This document shows, piece by piece, positions 1 to 8,007 of a DNA stretch of 64,000 nt (the first letter of the stretch is position 1; every line of letters begins with the position of its first letter). The position numbers and the translations under genes were made by a program. Below the pieces are notes generated by a model. That model ran no database searches. It had not been told where the DNA came from and saw nothing but the letters and a program-made list of their open reading frames with translations. This DNA is from Actinoplanes sp. TFC3 (GTDB taxonomy: Bacteria > Actinomycetota > Actinomycetes > Mycobacteriales > Micromonosporaceae), in NCBI RefSeq assembly GCF_001553785.1, contig NZ_LOJP01000002.1, positions 978,096 to 1,042,095 on the forward strand, written 5' to 3'.

Positions 1-1
1 C

Positions 2-340
2 TTGGTCCGCCGTCGCGTGAAGGAAGGCCAGCTCTCCTGGCAGTTCCCCGCCGGTGAGGTCGAGGCCGGCGAGTCCGGCGAAGAGGCCGCGATCCGAGAA
101 ACCAAGGAAGAAACCGGCCTGACCGTACGGGCGACAGGCAACCTCGGCGAACGCGTGCACCCGAACACCGGCCGAACCATGCTCTACGCCGCTTGTGAGG
201 TCGTAGAGGGAACCGCATACGTGGCCGACGAGGAGGAGCTGGCAGAGGTGGCGTGGTGCGACCGCGCCACCCTTACCGCCAACGTCCCATACCCGTTTTT
301 CGGCCCGGTGCAAGAGCACCTAGACGCGAACCTCCGCTGA
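2..340 (+). CDS. NUDIX hydrolase, 5' end cut by the window
   Basis: This open frame enters from the left edge and encodes the C-terminal 112 residues of a NUDIX protein. A Nudix box is present (GEVEAGESGEEAA followed by RETKEETGL), with the REx2EExG signature intact, so metal-dependent hydrolysis of a nucleoside-diphosphate-linked substrate is expected. The specific substrate cannot be told. It converges on the small gene at 358-675, leaving 17 bp between the two stops. NUDIX proteins are common cargo of actinomycete integrative elements, which fits the att site at 4937. Confidence 0.85.
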   Translation: MVRRRVKEGQLSWQFPAGEVEAGESGEEAAIRETKEETGLTVRATGNLGERVHPNTGRTMLYAACEVVEGTAYVADEEELAEVAWCDRATLTANVPYPFFGPVQEHLDANLR

Positions 341-357
341 CCTGCTAGCGGGTCGTC

Positions 358-675
358 TTACGCCGCGTCGAGAAGGTCAGCCAACCGCGACCGGACCACA
401 CCGTCATGGAAATGGTCCGGGAGCGGCACGCCACCCACGGTCTGACGCGAAGAGACGACGTCTTCGAGGGAGTTAGCCGGCAACGACTCGATGAGTTCCA
501 AACACTCCTTGGCGAAGTGCCGAGCCTCGGAGAGAAGGCCAATCTCCCGCAGACGCACAGCGAGCGCGTACGCATACTCGGCCGCCGCCCGATCGTCCTG
601 GAAAAACCGTTCGTCCTCGTACGCCTTGCGGACCTCGCTCAGCGGAGGCCGCTGGTCGATCTCCTCGTCAACCAT
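358..675 (-). CDS. Small conserved-looking protein coupled to ndk
   Basis: This 105-aa protein is largely helical by composition, rich in Glu, Arg and Leu, with no signal peptide or membrane segment. I do not recognise the family. Its ATG overlaps the ndk stop by one base (TGATG), so the two are almost certainly translationally coupled and co-transcribed. Because it sits between the NDK and NUDIX genes, it may belong to the same nucleotide-related cargo of the element; that link is inference from position only. Confidence 0.7.
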   Translation of the reverse strand: MVDEEIDQRPPLSEVRKAYEDERFFQDDRAAAEYAYALAVRLREIGLLSEARHFAKECLELIESLPANSLEDVVSSRQTVGGVPLPDHFHDGVVRSRLADLLDAA

Positions 676-1169
676 CAGAACGTGTACCGCTCAGCAACGG
701 TCTGGTAGTCGAACAGCTCAGCGGCGCTGAACCACAGGTCGATCTCGTACTTCGCCTCGTCCGGCTTGCCGGAGGCGTGCACGAGGTTCGCAGCAACAAC
801 CTTGTTGGCCTCAGAGTAAGCCTTCGAGATGTGCGCGAAGTCCCCGCGGATGGTGCCAGGAGCGGACTGGTCCGGGAACGTCGAGCCGACCAGGCGACGG
901 ACGTTGGCAACGGCGTCAACGCCTTCGAGCACCAGGGCGATGACCGGCCCAAGCTGCATGAAGTTGGCGGTGAGGTCGAAGACTTCTTTGCCGAACCGCT
1001 CCTCCAGGTCGAAGTAGTGCTTCTTCGCCAACTCGGCGTCCATCTGCACCATCTTCGTCCCGACCACTTTCAGGCCGGCGTCCTCGAAGCGCTGCAGCAC
1101 ACGACCAATGAGGCCGCGGGCAACCGCGTCTGGTTTCAGCAAGACAAGTGTCCGATCAACTGCAACCAC
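675..1169 (-). CDS. ndk: Nucleoside diphosphate kinase
   Basis: This 164-aa enzyme would transfer the gamma phosphate between nucleoside tri- and diphosphates. The frame is open to an ATG at 1187 and beyond, but the GTG at 1169 has GGAG seven bases upstream. It also puts the conserved phosphate-binding lysine at position 12, its canonical number (TLVLLKPDAV). The phospho-histidine motif is NLVHASGKPDEA, a variant of the usual NxxHxSD. The nearby arginine-rich segment and the QSAPGTIRGDF stretch are kept. It is coupled to the small downstream gene. It lies on the putative integrative element, so it is probably an accessory copy beside a chromosomal ndk elsewhere. Confidence 0.88.
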   Translation of the reverse strand: MVAVDRTLVLLKPDAVARGLIGRVLQRFEDAGLKVVGTKMVQMDAELAKKHYFDLEERFGKEVFDLTANFMQLGPVIALVLEGVDAVANVRRLVGSTFPDQSAPGTIRGDFAHISKAYSEANKVVAANLVHASGKPDEAKYEIDLWFSAAELFDYQTVAERYTF

Positions 1170-1290
1170 GTCAATACTCCAGTTCATGAGTGAATTACTC
1201 TCAGGATACAGGACAGCAATATTAAGACTTATCCGCATCTAGAGTGTCGAGTTGATACTGAAGCGGTCGCCACTGTTCAACCGATAATAG

Positions 1291-2220
1291 TTACGCCGAG
1301 AAATCTCCATACTTCATTCCTACGGGAGCGAAACTAACTATAGGCCGATAGACGGCCAGGGGGACAATGGCCATGCCAGGGTACGCCGGAGATTCGTTAC
1401 CTCCATGCGCTTCCATTAGGCTAGAAAAGTTTTGGACGAGGCTATCCAGCTTATCGCGCTCGAATGCGCCGCCCTGAGCGCCTCTTAGACCATCGGGAAC
1501 GAAGTTCTTGTTAGGATCAACGCGAGCACCAATACGTGAAACGATGCCTACGGTGATCCAGTCACGTGCCTCATTCCCATATCGGCCATGCAAGGCACTG
1601 CGCTCCGGCCCTATGTATTCAGACGAGTCGAGAAGTGTCCCGACAAAGCCGTGATTTGGCTTCCTAATCCCACATGGCATTATCCTGATAACGACACCCT
1701 TCGGGTACATTGCCTTCATCACTGCATGAACAGCCTTCGCATTCGACTGGGAATCTCCAAGCTGTCCAGAGTCTATTAAGTGTCCTACCACTTCAGAAAA
1801 GTAGTGGCCATCAATGATTGTCGAAGGAGCTTCGATACGAATAATGGATCCTTCTGGAGCAAACTTCTGAACTGCGCCGTTTTCCCACTTCAAAGAGTTC
1901 TTCGCAACGTTGGATATGTCATGCAGGAAACCGGTTGCTTGGGCTACTTCTTCGAACATTGCGAAATGCAACTCAGCAAGACTTCGGGTCTCCTGCTGGC
2001 GATTGGAAGATTGGCGACCGGCGTCAGCTTTGGCGAATCCAACGGAGGCGCCCAATCCCCAGCGACGAAGACGCTCACTAACCTCTTCAACCTTGTCCGG
2101 CACACCTTGGTTGAGCTGCCCCAGCAAGGACCGCACTCTAGCGGTGTCAACGTACAAGAAGTCTTGCAGGACGGCGCGCCCGTCCTCCGGTAGACCGATA
2201 GTCATACATAGATTATCCAC
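1291..2220 (-). CDS. Hypothetical protein, DUF6414-like N-terminus
   Basis: This 309-aa protein opens with a segment reading LQDFLYVDTARVRSLLGQL, which resembles the start of DUF6414-type proteins; that match is from memory and tentative. No catalytic motif is evident. The middle (residues about 100-200) alternates strands and short helices, including a conserved-looking IRIEAPSTIIDGHYF stretch. The start is a GTG at 2220, with an ATG at 2205 as an alternative; neither has a good ribosome-binding site. Base composition is clearly below the chromosomal GC level. It is the last of three minus-strand genes at the end of the element, and a defence or element-maintenance role is possible. Confidence 0.6.
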   Translation of the reverse strand: MDNLCMTIGLPEDGRAVLQDFLYVDTARVRSLLGQLNQGVPDKVEEVSERLRRWGLGASVGFAKADAGRQSSNRQQETRSLAELHFAMFEEVAQATGFLHDISNVAKNSLKWENGAVQKFAPEGSIIRIEAPSTIIDGHYFSEVVGHLIDSGQLGDSQSNAKAVHAVMKAMYPKGVVIRIMPCGIRKPNHGFVGTLLDSSEYIGPERSALHGRYGNEARDWITVGIVSRIGARVDPNKNFVPDGLRGAQGGAFERDKLDSLVQNFSSLMEAHGGNESPAYPGMAIVPLAVYRPIVSFAPVGMKYGDFSA

Positions 2221-2348
2221 ATAGAATGCAAGATCGGAATGGGCAGCGCCGTCTCAACGCCGTGGCATGACAGCGTAGCGATCCACCGCATCAGTACAGT
2301 TCATCAAAGGGTAGCTGATTCACCCCTTACCATACATAGCGGGCGATC

Positions 2349-3359
2349 TTAATTTGTGGCGGCGTCGACTTCAACTATTGGTTGCGGCTCGATAACGCTA
2401 GCCGAATCCCACAGAGACTCAATGCGCTTACGATAGATGGATCCGACTTCACGATCGGGACGAACGAGCGAGGAAAGATGGCGTCCAACACCATTCAATG
2501 AAGTACCCAACAGCCAAACTTCACCGCTTTTAGCAACTAGCGCCCGGTCGTGAAATGCTGTGGACGACGTCATTCTTACTTCTATTTTATTCTCAATGTC
2601 AGGAGCTGCAAGCCTTGCCGCGATGACGCCTCTCTCGCCACCTCTCAAGGCACCCCTATCGCTCATTAAAATACGGCTAATATTTGTGGAGGCAAGCACC
2701 CATCCAATGGTACTCGCCTTGAAGTACGGATCAGCCAATACGGCCTCGCCGGCTTCCGATACAACGCGTGTAAAACGTTCGAACGTTTCTGGGTCGTCAG
2801 GCGTTAATACCGCATCCGTCAGGTCTAGGACCGTGGTATCAGGGCCGGACCTGGTACGGCCACTCTGGTCTTCAAGCGCGTGTGCAAGAGCGGACCCAAG
2901 GCTTGTAAGGCGAACGCCAGATCTCTCTCCCAAGCGTAGCCAGCCCAGCCGCTGCATGTAACCCGAAACTGGCAACAATTTCTCTTCACCCAAAGCGATC
3001 GCCGAGACGAGCGAGTATGAACTCTTTTTAACCGGCGTTGGATGGAGCGCGAAGGCATCTAGCTGATCAACCGTAGGTTCAATGCCTTGGGCATTCAATA
3101 ATGCCAGATAGCGCAACGACCGCTTGACATGGGTCGGGAAAACATCATCACTCACGACGGCTAAGGTGCCATCTTCCGGGTACGTTGTCGAGTTATGCCA
3201 TCCGGTCGGGTGGCTAAGCGGCGCGTTGAGGCATGCTCCTAGGCGTGACAGGCCCGGAATCAGCCGGAGGAAGCATGTGACTCTACGAGTTCGGTGAATA
3301 CCTCGAAAGGCTTCTCCCAGTCGGAGTTTCACGAGGCCCGTCGTCAATCTCCGCGTCAA
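2349..3359 (-). CDS. PLD-like (HKD-type) protein
   Basis: The C-terminal part carries FHDRALVAKSGEVWLLGTSLN, close to the single HKD-like motif of phospholipase-D-fold proteins, with H-x-R in place of H-x-K. A preceding LASTNISRILMSD region looks like the first half of that fold. The central part could be winged-helix. The first 65 or so residues of the longest frame read poorly, and a GTG at 3155 is a plausible real start, giving about 268 aa. Active PLD enzymes need two HKD motifs per active site, so this one would have to dimerise. It sits between two unknown genes in the AT-rich cargo block. Confidence 0.6.
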   Translation of the reverse strand: MTRRLTTGLVKLRLGEAFRGIHRTRRVTCFLRLIPGLSRLGACLNAPLSHPTGWHNSTTYPEDGTLAVVSDDVFPTHVKRSLRYLALLNAQGIEPTVDQLDAFALHPTPVKKSSYSLVSAIALGEEKLLPVSGYMQRLGWLRLGERSGVRLTSLGSALAHALEDQSGRTRSGPDTTVLDLTDAVLTPDDPETFERFTRVVSEAGEAVLADPYFKASTIGWVLASTNISRILMSDRGALRGGERGVIAARLAAPDIENKIEVRMTSSTAFHDRALVAKSGEVWLLGTSLNGVGRHLSSLVRPDREVGSIYRKRIESLWDSASVIEPQPIVEVDAATN

Positions 3360-3521
3360 CCACCGCTAGGTCGGCGGAATTCAATGTGATCGAACTCCTT
3401 TGAGGAAAATTACACATAGACCGGTTTAGGCTTCGTTGCTGCCACGTTCCCACGGCGAGTGGGGTGTGCAACATGGGGTAGCTTGGTCGCGGCTGAGGCT
3501 AGCGCACATCGACCCGCAAGC

Positions 3522-4562
3522 TCATTGACCGGACTTTCTTTCACTTATTCGCTCAACGAATTGTCTTCTCCCCTCTCCTAGGTACGGGTTGAATTCGGCC
3601 CGCGGATTAGCTGATATGTGCTCGATGTTCTCGATGTCGATTCCCCACCTGCTGACGGCAGCGTCGATGGTAGCAATAATCCGAGCGGTCACCATTGATG
3701 GATCTTCGGTCAATGCCGGGCCAGCTAAGTGCAGAGTAGAAGTAGCAAGCTCGTTCCGTTTCGGATCGAATACCATTTCTAGAAGGCGAAGGATGTGAAG
3801 CAACTCGTCACTCAATACACCCTTCCTCGATTCAATCCAAAGCTGGGATGATAAATCAAGAAAGAGGCGGCCTTTGCTTGTCGCCTGTGCCAGAGTGGCA
3901 CCTCCTCCAAATTGACTTAGAAAACCGGATCCAAGAAGCCTTATCAGCCTTTCCCTAATTGCCCCCTGCGACACATCCAAACTCTCTGCCAAATCTTTCA
4001 ACCGAGAATATTCATCGCGACTAGTTGAGATAGCGTGAAGCAAGGAAAAGTGAAGGCCAGGTGTGCCACTCGTCCTGACGAAAAAACGAACGTCTTCGGC
4101 TGTAAGATTGCCGAACACGACATTCATCAGGATGTCTCGGCTAACCCTGTCGCCCAGAAGACTCCTAACGAAATCTCTTTGGCTTTCATCGTCGGCGTCG
4201 AAGTCCGGCGGCACCCAGAAGACTCGGAGCCTGTGTGGCGAGATTGGCATCCCGCTCGCGCGAAAATCTCTGATCGCCTCAGAAAATAGGCGCCTGCCCT
4301 TCATTGTGTCCCTGGCTACATAAGCACAGATCTCGGCCTCAGAATCCAGGAGCATCGTACGAATGTCTTTGTCAAGGCCAGCAGTATGGTTCCACAGTGT
4401 CTGACCGACCAGAGGCCGGGACCAATCCCTTACAAGTTCGCAAGCGAAGTCAAACTTTCTACGTTCAGCTTCCACGTAGGCATACAAATTGGTCCGCGCA
4501 AGATCATTAAGAGTGTCTGAGACGCATTGAGAAAGGAATTGATGTTCCGGAGACTCGGCCAC
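3522..4562 (-). CDS. Hypothetical protein with a predicted HTH segment
   Basis: I do not recognise this 346-aa protein. Around residues 190-215 the sequence ESLDVSQGAIRERLIRLLGSGFL looks like a winged-helix DNA-binding segment. The N-terminal third has alternating hydrophobic strands and an AEICAYVARDT stretch that could belong to a nuclease-like fold, though no PD-(D/E)xK motif can be assigned. The GTG start lies directly after a good promoter -10 box (4569-4574), suggesting a leaderless mRNA. It is the promoter-proximal gene of the three-gene cargo block. Confidence 0.6.
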   Translation of the reverse strand: MAESPEHQFLSQCVSDTLNDLARTNLYAYVEAERRKFDFACELVRDWSRPLVGQTLWNHTAGLDKDIRTMLLDSEAEICAYVARDTMKGRRLFSEAIRDFRASGMPISPHRLRVFWVPPDFDADDESQRDFVRSLLGDRVSRDILMNVVFGNLTAEDVRFFVRTSGTPGLHFSLLHAISTSRDEYSRLKDLAESLDVSQGAIRERLIRLLGSGFLSQFGGGATLAQATSKGRLFLDLSSQLWIESRKGVLSDELLHILRLLEMVFDPKRNELATSTLHLAGPALTEDPSMVTARIIATIDAAVSRWGIDIENIEHISANPRAEFNPYLGEGRRQFVERISERKSGQ

Positions 4563-4936
4563 GAACGCATTGTACTGGCTTGTCTCTAGATTTGTCCCAC
4601 GCTAAGCCCTTACCCGAGTTAACCGGGCAGCGGGATTCGTCGAGGGCTGCACCGCCCTTAACCGCAGCACCGAGAGCCGGGCGACGATAGTCGATCATCG
4701 CCTACAGGAGCTGGGCTCGATCGAATGTATAAGTTGCGGGCGATCATCGCCATTTCGCCACGTCAGCATGATCATCTGAGCGCCGGAGCGGTTGCAGCCC
4801 TCCATGCCGGACATGCCGGCGCCGTCTCAGTTTCCGTCTCGTTCAATGCCGTTTGGGATCGTTCACCGGGCATCCAACTTTTTCGGCTGCGCAGTTCATG
4901 GACGATGGCGATCGACCGCGAACGACGGCTCGCAGA
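4563..4936. other. Intergenic end of the element, no gene seen
   Basis: About 370 bases separate the last cargo gene from the att site. Apart from the promoter at its left edge I see no convincing coding frame, and the short open frames here lack ribosome-binding sites. In integrative elements this position commonly carries recombinase or excisionase binding sites, but no clear direct repeats were identified. Confidence 0.5.
4569..4598 (-). promoter_or_regulatory. Predicted sigma-70-type promoter for the cargo block
   Basis: On the minus strand GGGACA (4598-4593) and TACAAT (4574-4569) are separated by 18 bases. The GTG start of the gene at 3522-4562 lies six bases beyond the -10 box, so transcription would start at or next to the start codon and give a leaderless message. 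This is inference from sequence. Confidence 0.5.
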
Positions 4937-4993
4937 CTTGGAAAGCGTGTTGGGTTCACACCCTCACGAGTTCGAATCTCGTATCCTCCGCCA
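4937..4993 (+). other. tRNA-Ser(GGA) 3' fragment, attachment site
   Basis: The 57 nt run from the anticodon loop (CTTGGAAAG) through a serine-type long variable arm, the T-arm (GTTCGAATC) and the acceptor strand to an encoded CCA. The 5' half is absent: the bases upstream do not form the anticodon stem or a D-arm. A terminator follows at once, as expected for what was once the downstream flank of a real tRNA gene. This is the classic product of site-specific integration into a tRNA 3' end. The intact tRNA-Ser(GGA) should be at the other end of the element, left of the window. Confidence 0.8.
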
Positions 4994-5014
4994 GCTCAGC
5001 TGAGCGACCGCGAC

Positions 5015-5043
5015 AAGGCCGGACCTGCTGGTCCGGCCTTTTT
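5015..5043 (+). terminator. Rho-independent terminator after the tRNA fragment
   Basis: AAGGCCGGACC and GGTCCGGCCTT form a perfect 11-bp stem with a TGCT loop, and the T-rich 3' side runs into TTTTT. It would originally have ended the tRNA-Ser transcript. It also separates the element from the core chromosome. Confidence 0.85.
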
Positions 5044-5052
5044 GCTGTGCGT

Positions 5053-5337
5053 TTACAGGCTCCGGCGCACGAGAGAGACGCCACAGGCCAGCGCAAAGAA
5101 CACCGCCACGGTTCCCATCCGAAGCCAGGGCGTGTCCTGGATACGGCGATCGACGCCGATGGAAATGCTGATGCCCAAACTCAGCGCGAACATGACGCCG
5201 AGAAACACGGTGATGAGGCGTTCAGCGAGGCTCCACCCGGACCAATATGCCCAGGCCCCGAGGGCAGTGCCGAACAGGAAAAGGGCAGAGAAGACGACGA
5301 ACGGAGTGGCGAAGCGCCAGCGAGTGAGGGTGTTCAT
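5053..5337 (-). CDS. Small membrane protein, three predicted TM helices
   Basis: This 94-aa protein has hydrophobic segments at about residues 10-32, 40-60 and 72-90 with Arg-rich connecting ends, so it is an integral membrane protein. The family is not recognised. The ATG overlaps the stop of the gene upstream by four bases (ATGA), indicating coupling. It is the last gene of a minus-strand operon that starts with the frameshifted gene at 5659-6752, so it may act with that exported or cell-surface system. Confidence 0.7.
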   Translation of the reverse strand: MNTLTRWRFATPFVVFSALFLFGTALGAWAYWSGWSLAERLITVFLGVMFALSLGISISIGVDRRIQDTPWLRMGTVAVFFALACGVSLVRRSL

Positions 5338-5636
5338 CTGCCATCCTCCGCGTGCTCACCGCTATCGTCCGCATCAGCTGACTGAAGTCGCCGAGCAACG
5401 CTTTCGTATTCGGCTCGCTCCTCCGGCGTCATCTGGCTCTGCTCATCCATAGCCTGTTGTAAGGCCGTTGCGAGCCCCTGCGCGTGCCAAGCGTTGTGGG
5501 CAGCCGCGCGAAGACTCGCTTCGCCGGTAAGGACAATTCTTGCCAGCGAGCCCATGGGGTCGTCTTTGCCCCGAGTGTCGGCGAGGTGACGCAGGACGGC
5601 ACGGGCCAGCGGCTGCCCAGCAAGGTCGCCATTCAT
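5334..5636 (-). CDS. Small acidic helical protein
   Basis: This 100-aa protein reads as almost all helix, with an acidic tail (residues 75-100). The frame is open further upstream, but the ATG at 5636 is the first sensible start, 22 bp after the preceding gene, and the longer frame has low-complexity Ser/Pro/Arg sequence. No family is recognised. Small helical proteins encoded next to WXG100-like genes are often partners or chaperones; here that role is only inferred from the operon. Confidence 0.65.
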   Translation of the reverse strand: MNGDLAGQPLARAVLRHLADTRGKDDPMGSLARIVLTGEASLRAAAHNAWHAQGLATALQQAMDEQSQMTPEERAEYESVARRLQSADADDSGEHAEDGR

Positions 5637-5658
5637 GGATTGCGTGTTCCTCTGGGGC

Positions 5659-6752
5659 CTAGTAGCCGGCGGGGTGCTTGTAAGGCTGCACGGCGGGAAG
5701 GTCCTTGACGGCAAGATCCGCTTGGATGGTGTTGATGGTCCCGGAGATGACTTTGAGAAGGTCTTCGCAGTTGCCATAGAACTCAGAGATGACCTTGTAG
5801 AGGTCGTAGGCCTGCCACGTGTAGTAGGCCGCCACGCTGTAGCCAGCTACCGCGCCCAGGCCTGTTTCGATCAGCGCAGTGCCCGCCGCGGAAGCGGCGT
5901 TGATGATGATCAGCAGGTCAAGCAGATCGGTGATCATTCCGGCCGTGACGTCGACAAGGCTTTTTACCGCCTCGGCGGCTTGCAGATACAGCTTGTTGTA
6001 CTGGGCGCAGGCGTCATTGAGACCGGCGGCCGCGAGGCCGAGAGCCAGTTGGAATTCCTGCTCGGCCTCGGCGGCTTTGCCACGCCAAATATTCGGTACG
6101 TCTCTGGCACCGGCCAGAAGGTTGCTGCCAACATCAGCGGTAGCCCCACCGATGTTGTTCATAGCCATCGCACAGTGCGTGTAGGCCTTCCAGTCCCCGC
6201 TGATGTCGGTGGCCCAGCCTTCGAGCGGGTCATAGCTGAAAAGCCAAACGCTGATCTGCCGCAACCACGCCGCGGGACTGAGCAGATCCGCAAGCGGGTT
6301 GATCGACCACATCTCGATACCGATGGCGTACTCGGGGTTTTCAGGTGGCCCACCGGCTCGGCCACGTCGGAGAAGGCTGACCGGGAGGGCTGCAGGTCGG
6401 GGCGTCCCTGAGCGAGCATGCGACCCACTACACCCGGATTTTCCGCGCCGGGATAACTGGCGTCGAGCCTCGCGGCCGAGGCGTGATCTGTGCGTGCGTA
6501 GTCGCCTTGAGCTGCATTGATTTGAGTGCCTGCGGACTGCGTCAGTTCCGCGAGCTTTGTAAGGGCTCCGGTGAGTTTCTTGTACGCGTCTTGATGCGGG
6601 CCGACAAGCATCATCAGGAAGCCTTCTGAAACAGCCGGCAGGTCGCAGTGCTGCTGGGTGTAGGCGAGGGTGTCGGAGGCATCGCCCGAAGCCCGAACCA
6701 ACTGGTTGTAGACGCCATTCAGGCCACCGGCATCGACGTAGAAGTCGCTCAT
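5659..6752 (-). pseudogene. WXG100-like/ESX-substrate-type protein, frameshifted
   Basis: The N-terminal part (from ATG 6752, with GGGGG just upstream) is a helical domain beginning MSDFYVDAGGLNGVYNQLV. Its frame decays after about 135 residues into Arg/Ser-rich nonsense. The sense continues in a second frame as ENPEYAIGIEMWSINPLADL and about 210 more residues, including a hydrophobic stretch (TDLLDLLIIINAASAAGTALI) and a helical C-terminus. The switch falls at the homopolymer pair GGGGTTTT (6334-6341). Together the halves make one protein of about 364 aa with WXG-like helical features. Either a real one-base indel broke the gene, or it is a sequencing error; a programmed shift is less likely. 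It heads the operon with the genes at 5334 and 5053. Confidence 0.75.
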
Positions 6753-6995
6753 GGTCCCCCGCTAGATCGCTGGTGCTAGATCGACACCATAGACAGCGGT
6801 CGCGCTCTTGGTCACCCGCCTGAGTTGATCCGGTAGCCGAGTCATCGTCGCTGCCGCTCCGGAAAGGCCTCAGCGCAACAGGCGGCAACTTGCCCCCTCC
6901 TGCTCCCTAGGAACTGAACGTCTCTCCACCGGGCTCACGCTGATCTCTATACCAGCGTGCCGGGAGGTGGCATCTCAGACGCCGTCTCCGGGCCT

Positions 6996-7337
6996 TCACA
7001 GTTGCGCTGCTGCGATCGCGTCCTCGACCTCCGGGAAGATCGCGAAGTACCGGCTCAGCCCCACGGTGTCGAGCAGCCCCGTCAGAAACGGATTCGAGCC
7101 GGCGAAGCTCAGCCACCCGCCCCGAGCGGAAATCACCTGTTTGGCCGTGATGAAGGCACTGAGCCCCACGGAGTCGCAGAATTTCACGTCGGACAGGTCC
7201 ACCACAATTCTGGGGACCGGGCGTTCGAGCAGGGATGCCAGCAGATCGTGGAGCCGGTTCGCGGTGTCGGAGTCGAGTTCGCCGGTGAGGCGCAGCACGG
7301 CGATGTCGGAACGGTGATCGGTCACAGTGGCCTGCAT
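6996..7337 (-). CDS. STAS-domain anti-sigma factor antagonist
   Basis: This 113-aa single-domain protein is of the SpoIIAA/RsbV type. It would release a sigma factor by binding the cognate anti-sigma kinase when unphosphorylated. The fold is clear: an N-terminal strand with LRLTGELDSDTANRL, then IVVDLSDVKFCDSVGLSAF, where the serine in DSVGLSAF (about residue 62) is the phosphorylation site. No anti-sigma kinase or sigma gene is adjacent, so the partner must be elsewhere. An AGGACG sequence lies about 11 bases upstream of the ATG. Confidence 0.9.
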   Translation of the reverse strand: MQATVTDHRSDIAVLRLTGELDSDTANRLHDLLASLLERPVPRIVVDLSDVKFCDSVGLSAFITAKQVISARGGWLSFAGSNPFLTGLLDTVGLSRYFAIFPEVEDAIAAAQL

Positions 7338-7469
7338 GGCATCGCTTTCGTCCTGTTTGGCGGGATACCAGACTAGGTCGGCCCGCCTCGATCGGGGCGC
7401 ACAGCAGGTCCGTCCAATTCACGCAGGGGTGAGCCGAAATACGCGGACGATCAATTAGCGGCAAAGAAG

Positions 7470-7500
7470 TCGGGCCGGACCCCGAGGGGGGCCGGCCCGA
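7470..7500. terminator. GC-rich hairpin, probable terminator
   Basis: TCGGGCCGG (7470-7478) pairs perfectly with CCGGCCCGA (7492-7500). It lies downstream of the small minus-strand gene at 7558-7767, and on that strand the hairpin is followed by ACTTCTTTG, a weak U-tract. Confidence 0.6.
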
Positions 7501-7557
7501 TTCACAACATTTGGCTGGCCTGGAGAGGATGCGTTCGGCACAGCCCGGCTCCTGGCG

Positions 7558-7767
7558 TCAGATCTGACGCCACCGCCAGCGTGGGCCGCGCCACGCGTCG
7601 GCCAGGATCAGCGCTGACGCCTTACCTGGACACTGCTGCACCTTGGACTTGCCTTGGGGGCCACCCATCTGGGCCTCGACCTCCCAGACATCGCCGTCGG
7701 TGCGGACGTAGACGTCACGGCGTGCGATCCGGACGTCACCATTCCACCAGTGCTGCTCAACTCTCAC
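7558..7767 (-). CDS. Small hypothetical protein
   Basis: This 69-aa protein is rich in Trp and Arg, with alternating strand-forming stretches (HWWNGDVRIARRDVYVRTDGDVWEVEAQM), suggesting a compact beta fold. The start is a GTG with no clear ribosome-binding site. A terminator-like hairpin follows downstream, which supports it being a real transcription unit. The family is not recognised. Confidence 0.6.
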   Translation of the reverse strand: MRVEQHWWNGDVRIARRDVYVRTDGDVWEVEAQMGGPQGKSKVQQCPGKASALILADAWRGPRWRWRQI

Positions 7768-8007
7768 ACGTCGACTTTATGACAGACATCAAAGCTTCAG
7801 CGGGAGGCCGATCTGTGAAAGTTTCTCGACGGTAGGTTCAACCGGGTTGTCCGATCCGGTGGTTTTCTGCCGCATGACTTGCGTCATGGCGACATATTAG
7901 GGCAGCTTCTTAACTGGCACTCTCCGTAGTCAATGCAGGTCGCGCCCCAAAAGTCCGGATGCTGAAACGGCGCCGACACGTACCCGTCATCTGGCCTGCG
8001 TATTTGA

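Larger units (their letters stand above)
1..4993. mobile_element. Right end of a putative integrative (AICE-like) element
   Basis: The segment ends at 4937-4993 in the 3' part of a tRNA-Ser(GGA) gene, starting in the anticodon loop, which is the usual footprint of tyrosine-recombinase elements in actinobacteria. The genes at 1291-4562 are clearly AT-richer than everything to the right. A NUDIX gene next to an NDK pair is the sort of cargo found on actinomycete elements, which is recalled family knowledge. No integrase is visible; it should lie off the left side, next to the intact tRNA. Where the element begins is not visible. Confidence 0.6.

Noticed and set aside
4900-4993. A full-length tRNA-Ser starting at 4900
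   Set aside because: GGACGAT at 4900-4906 could almost pair with the acceptor 3' strand, but the D-arm and the 5' half of the anticodon stem do not form, so only the 3' fragment is accepted.
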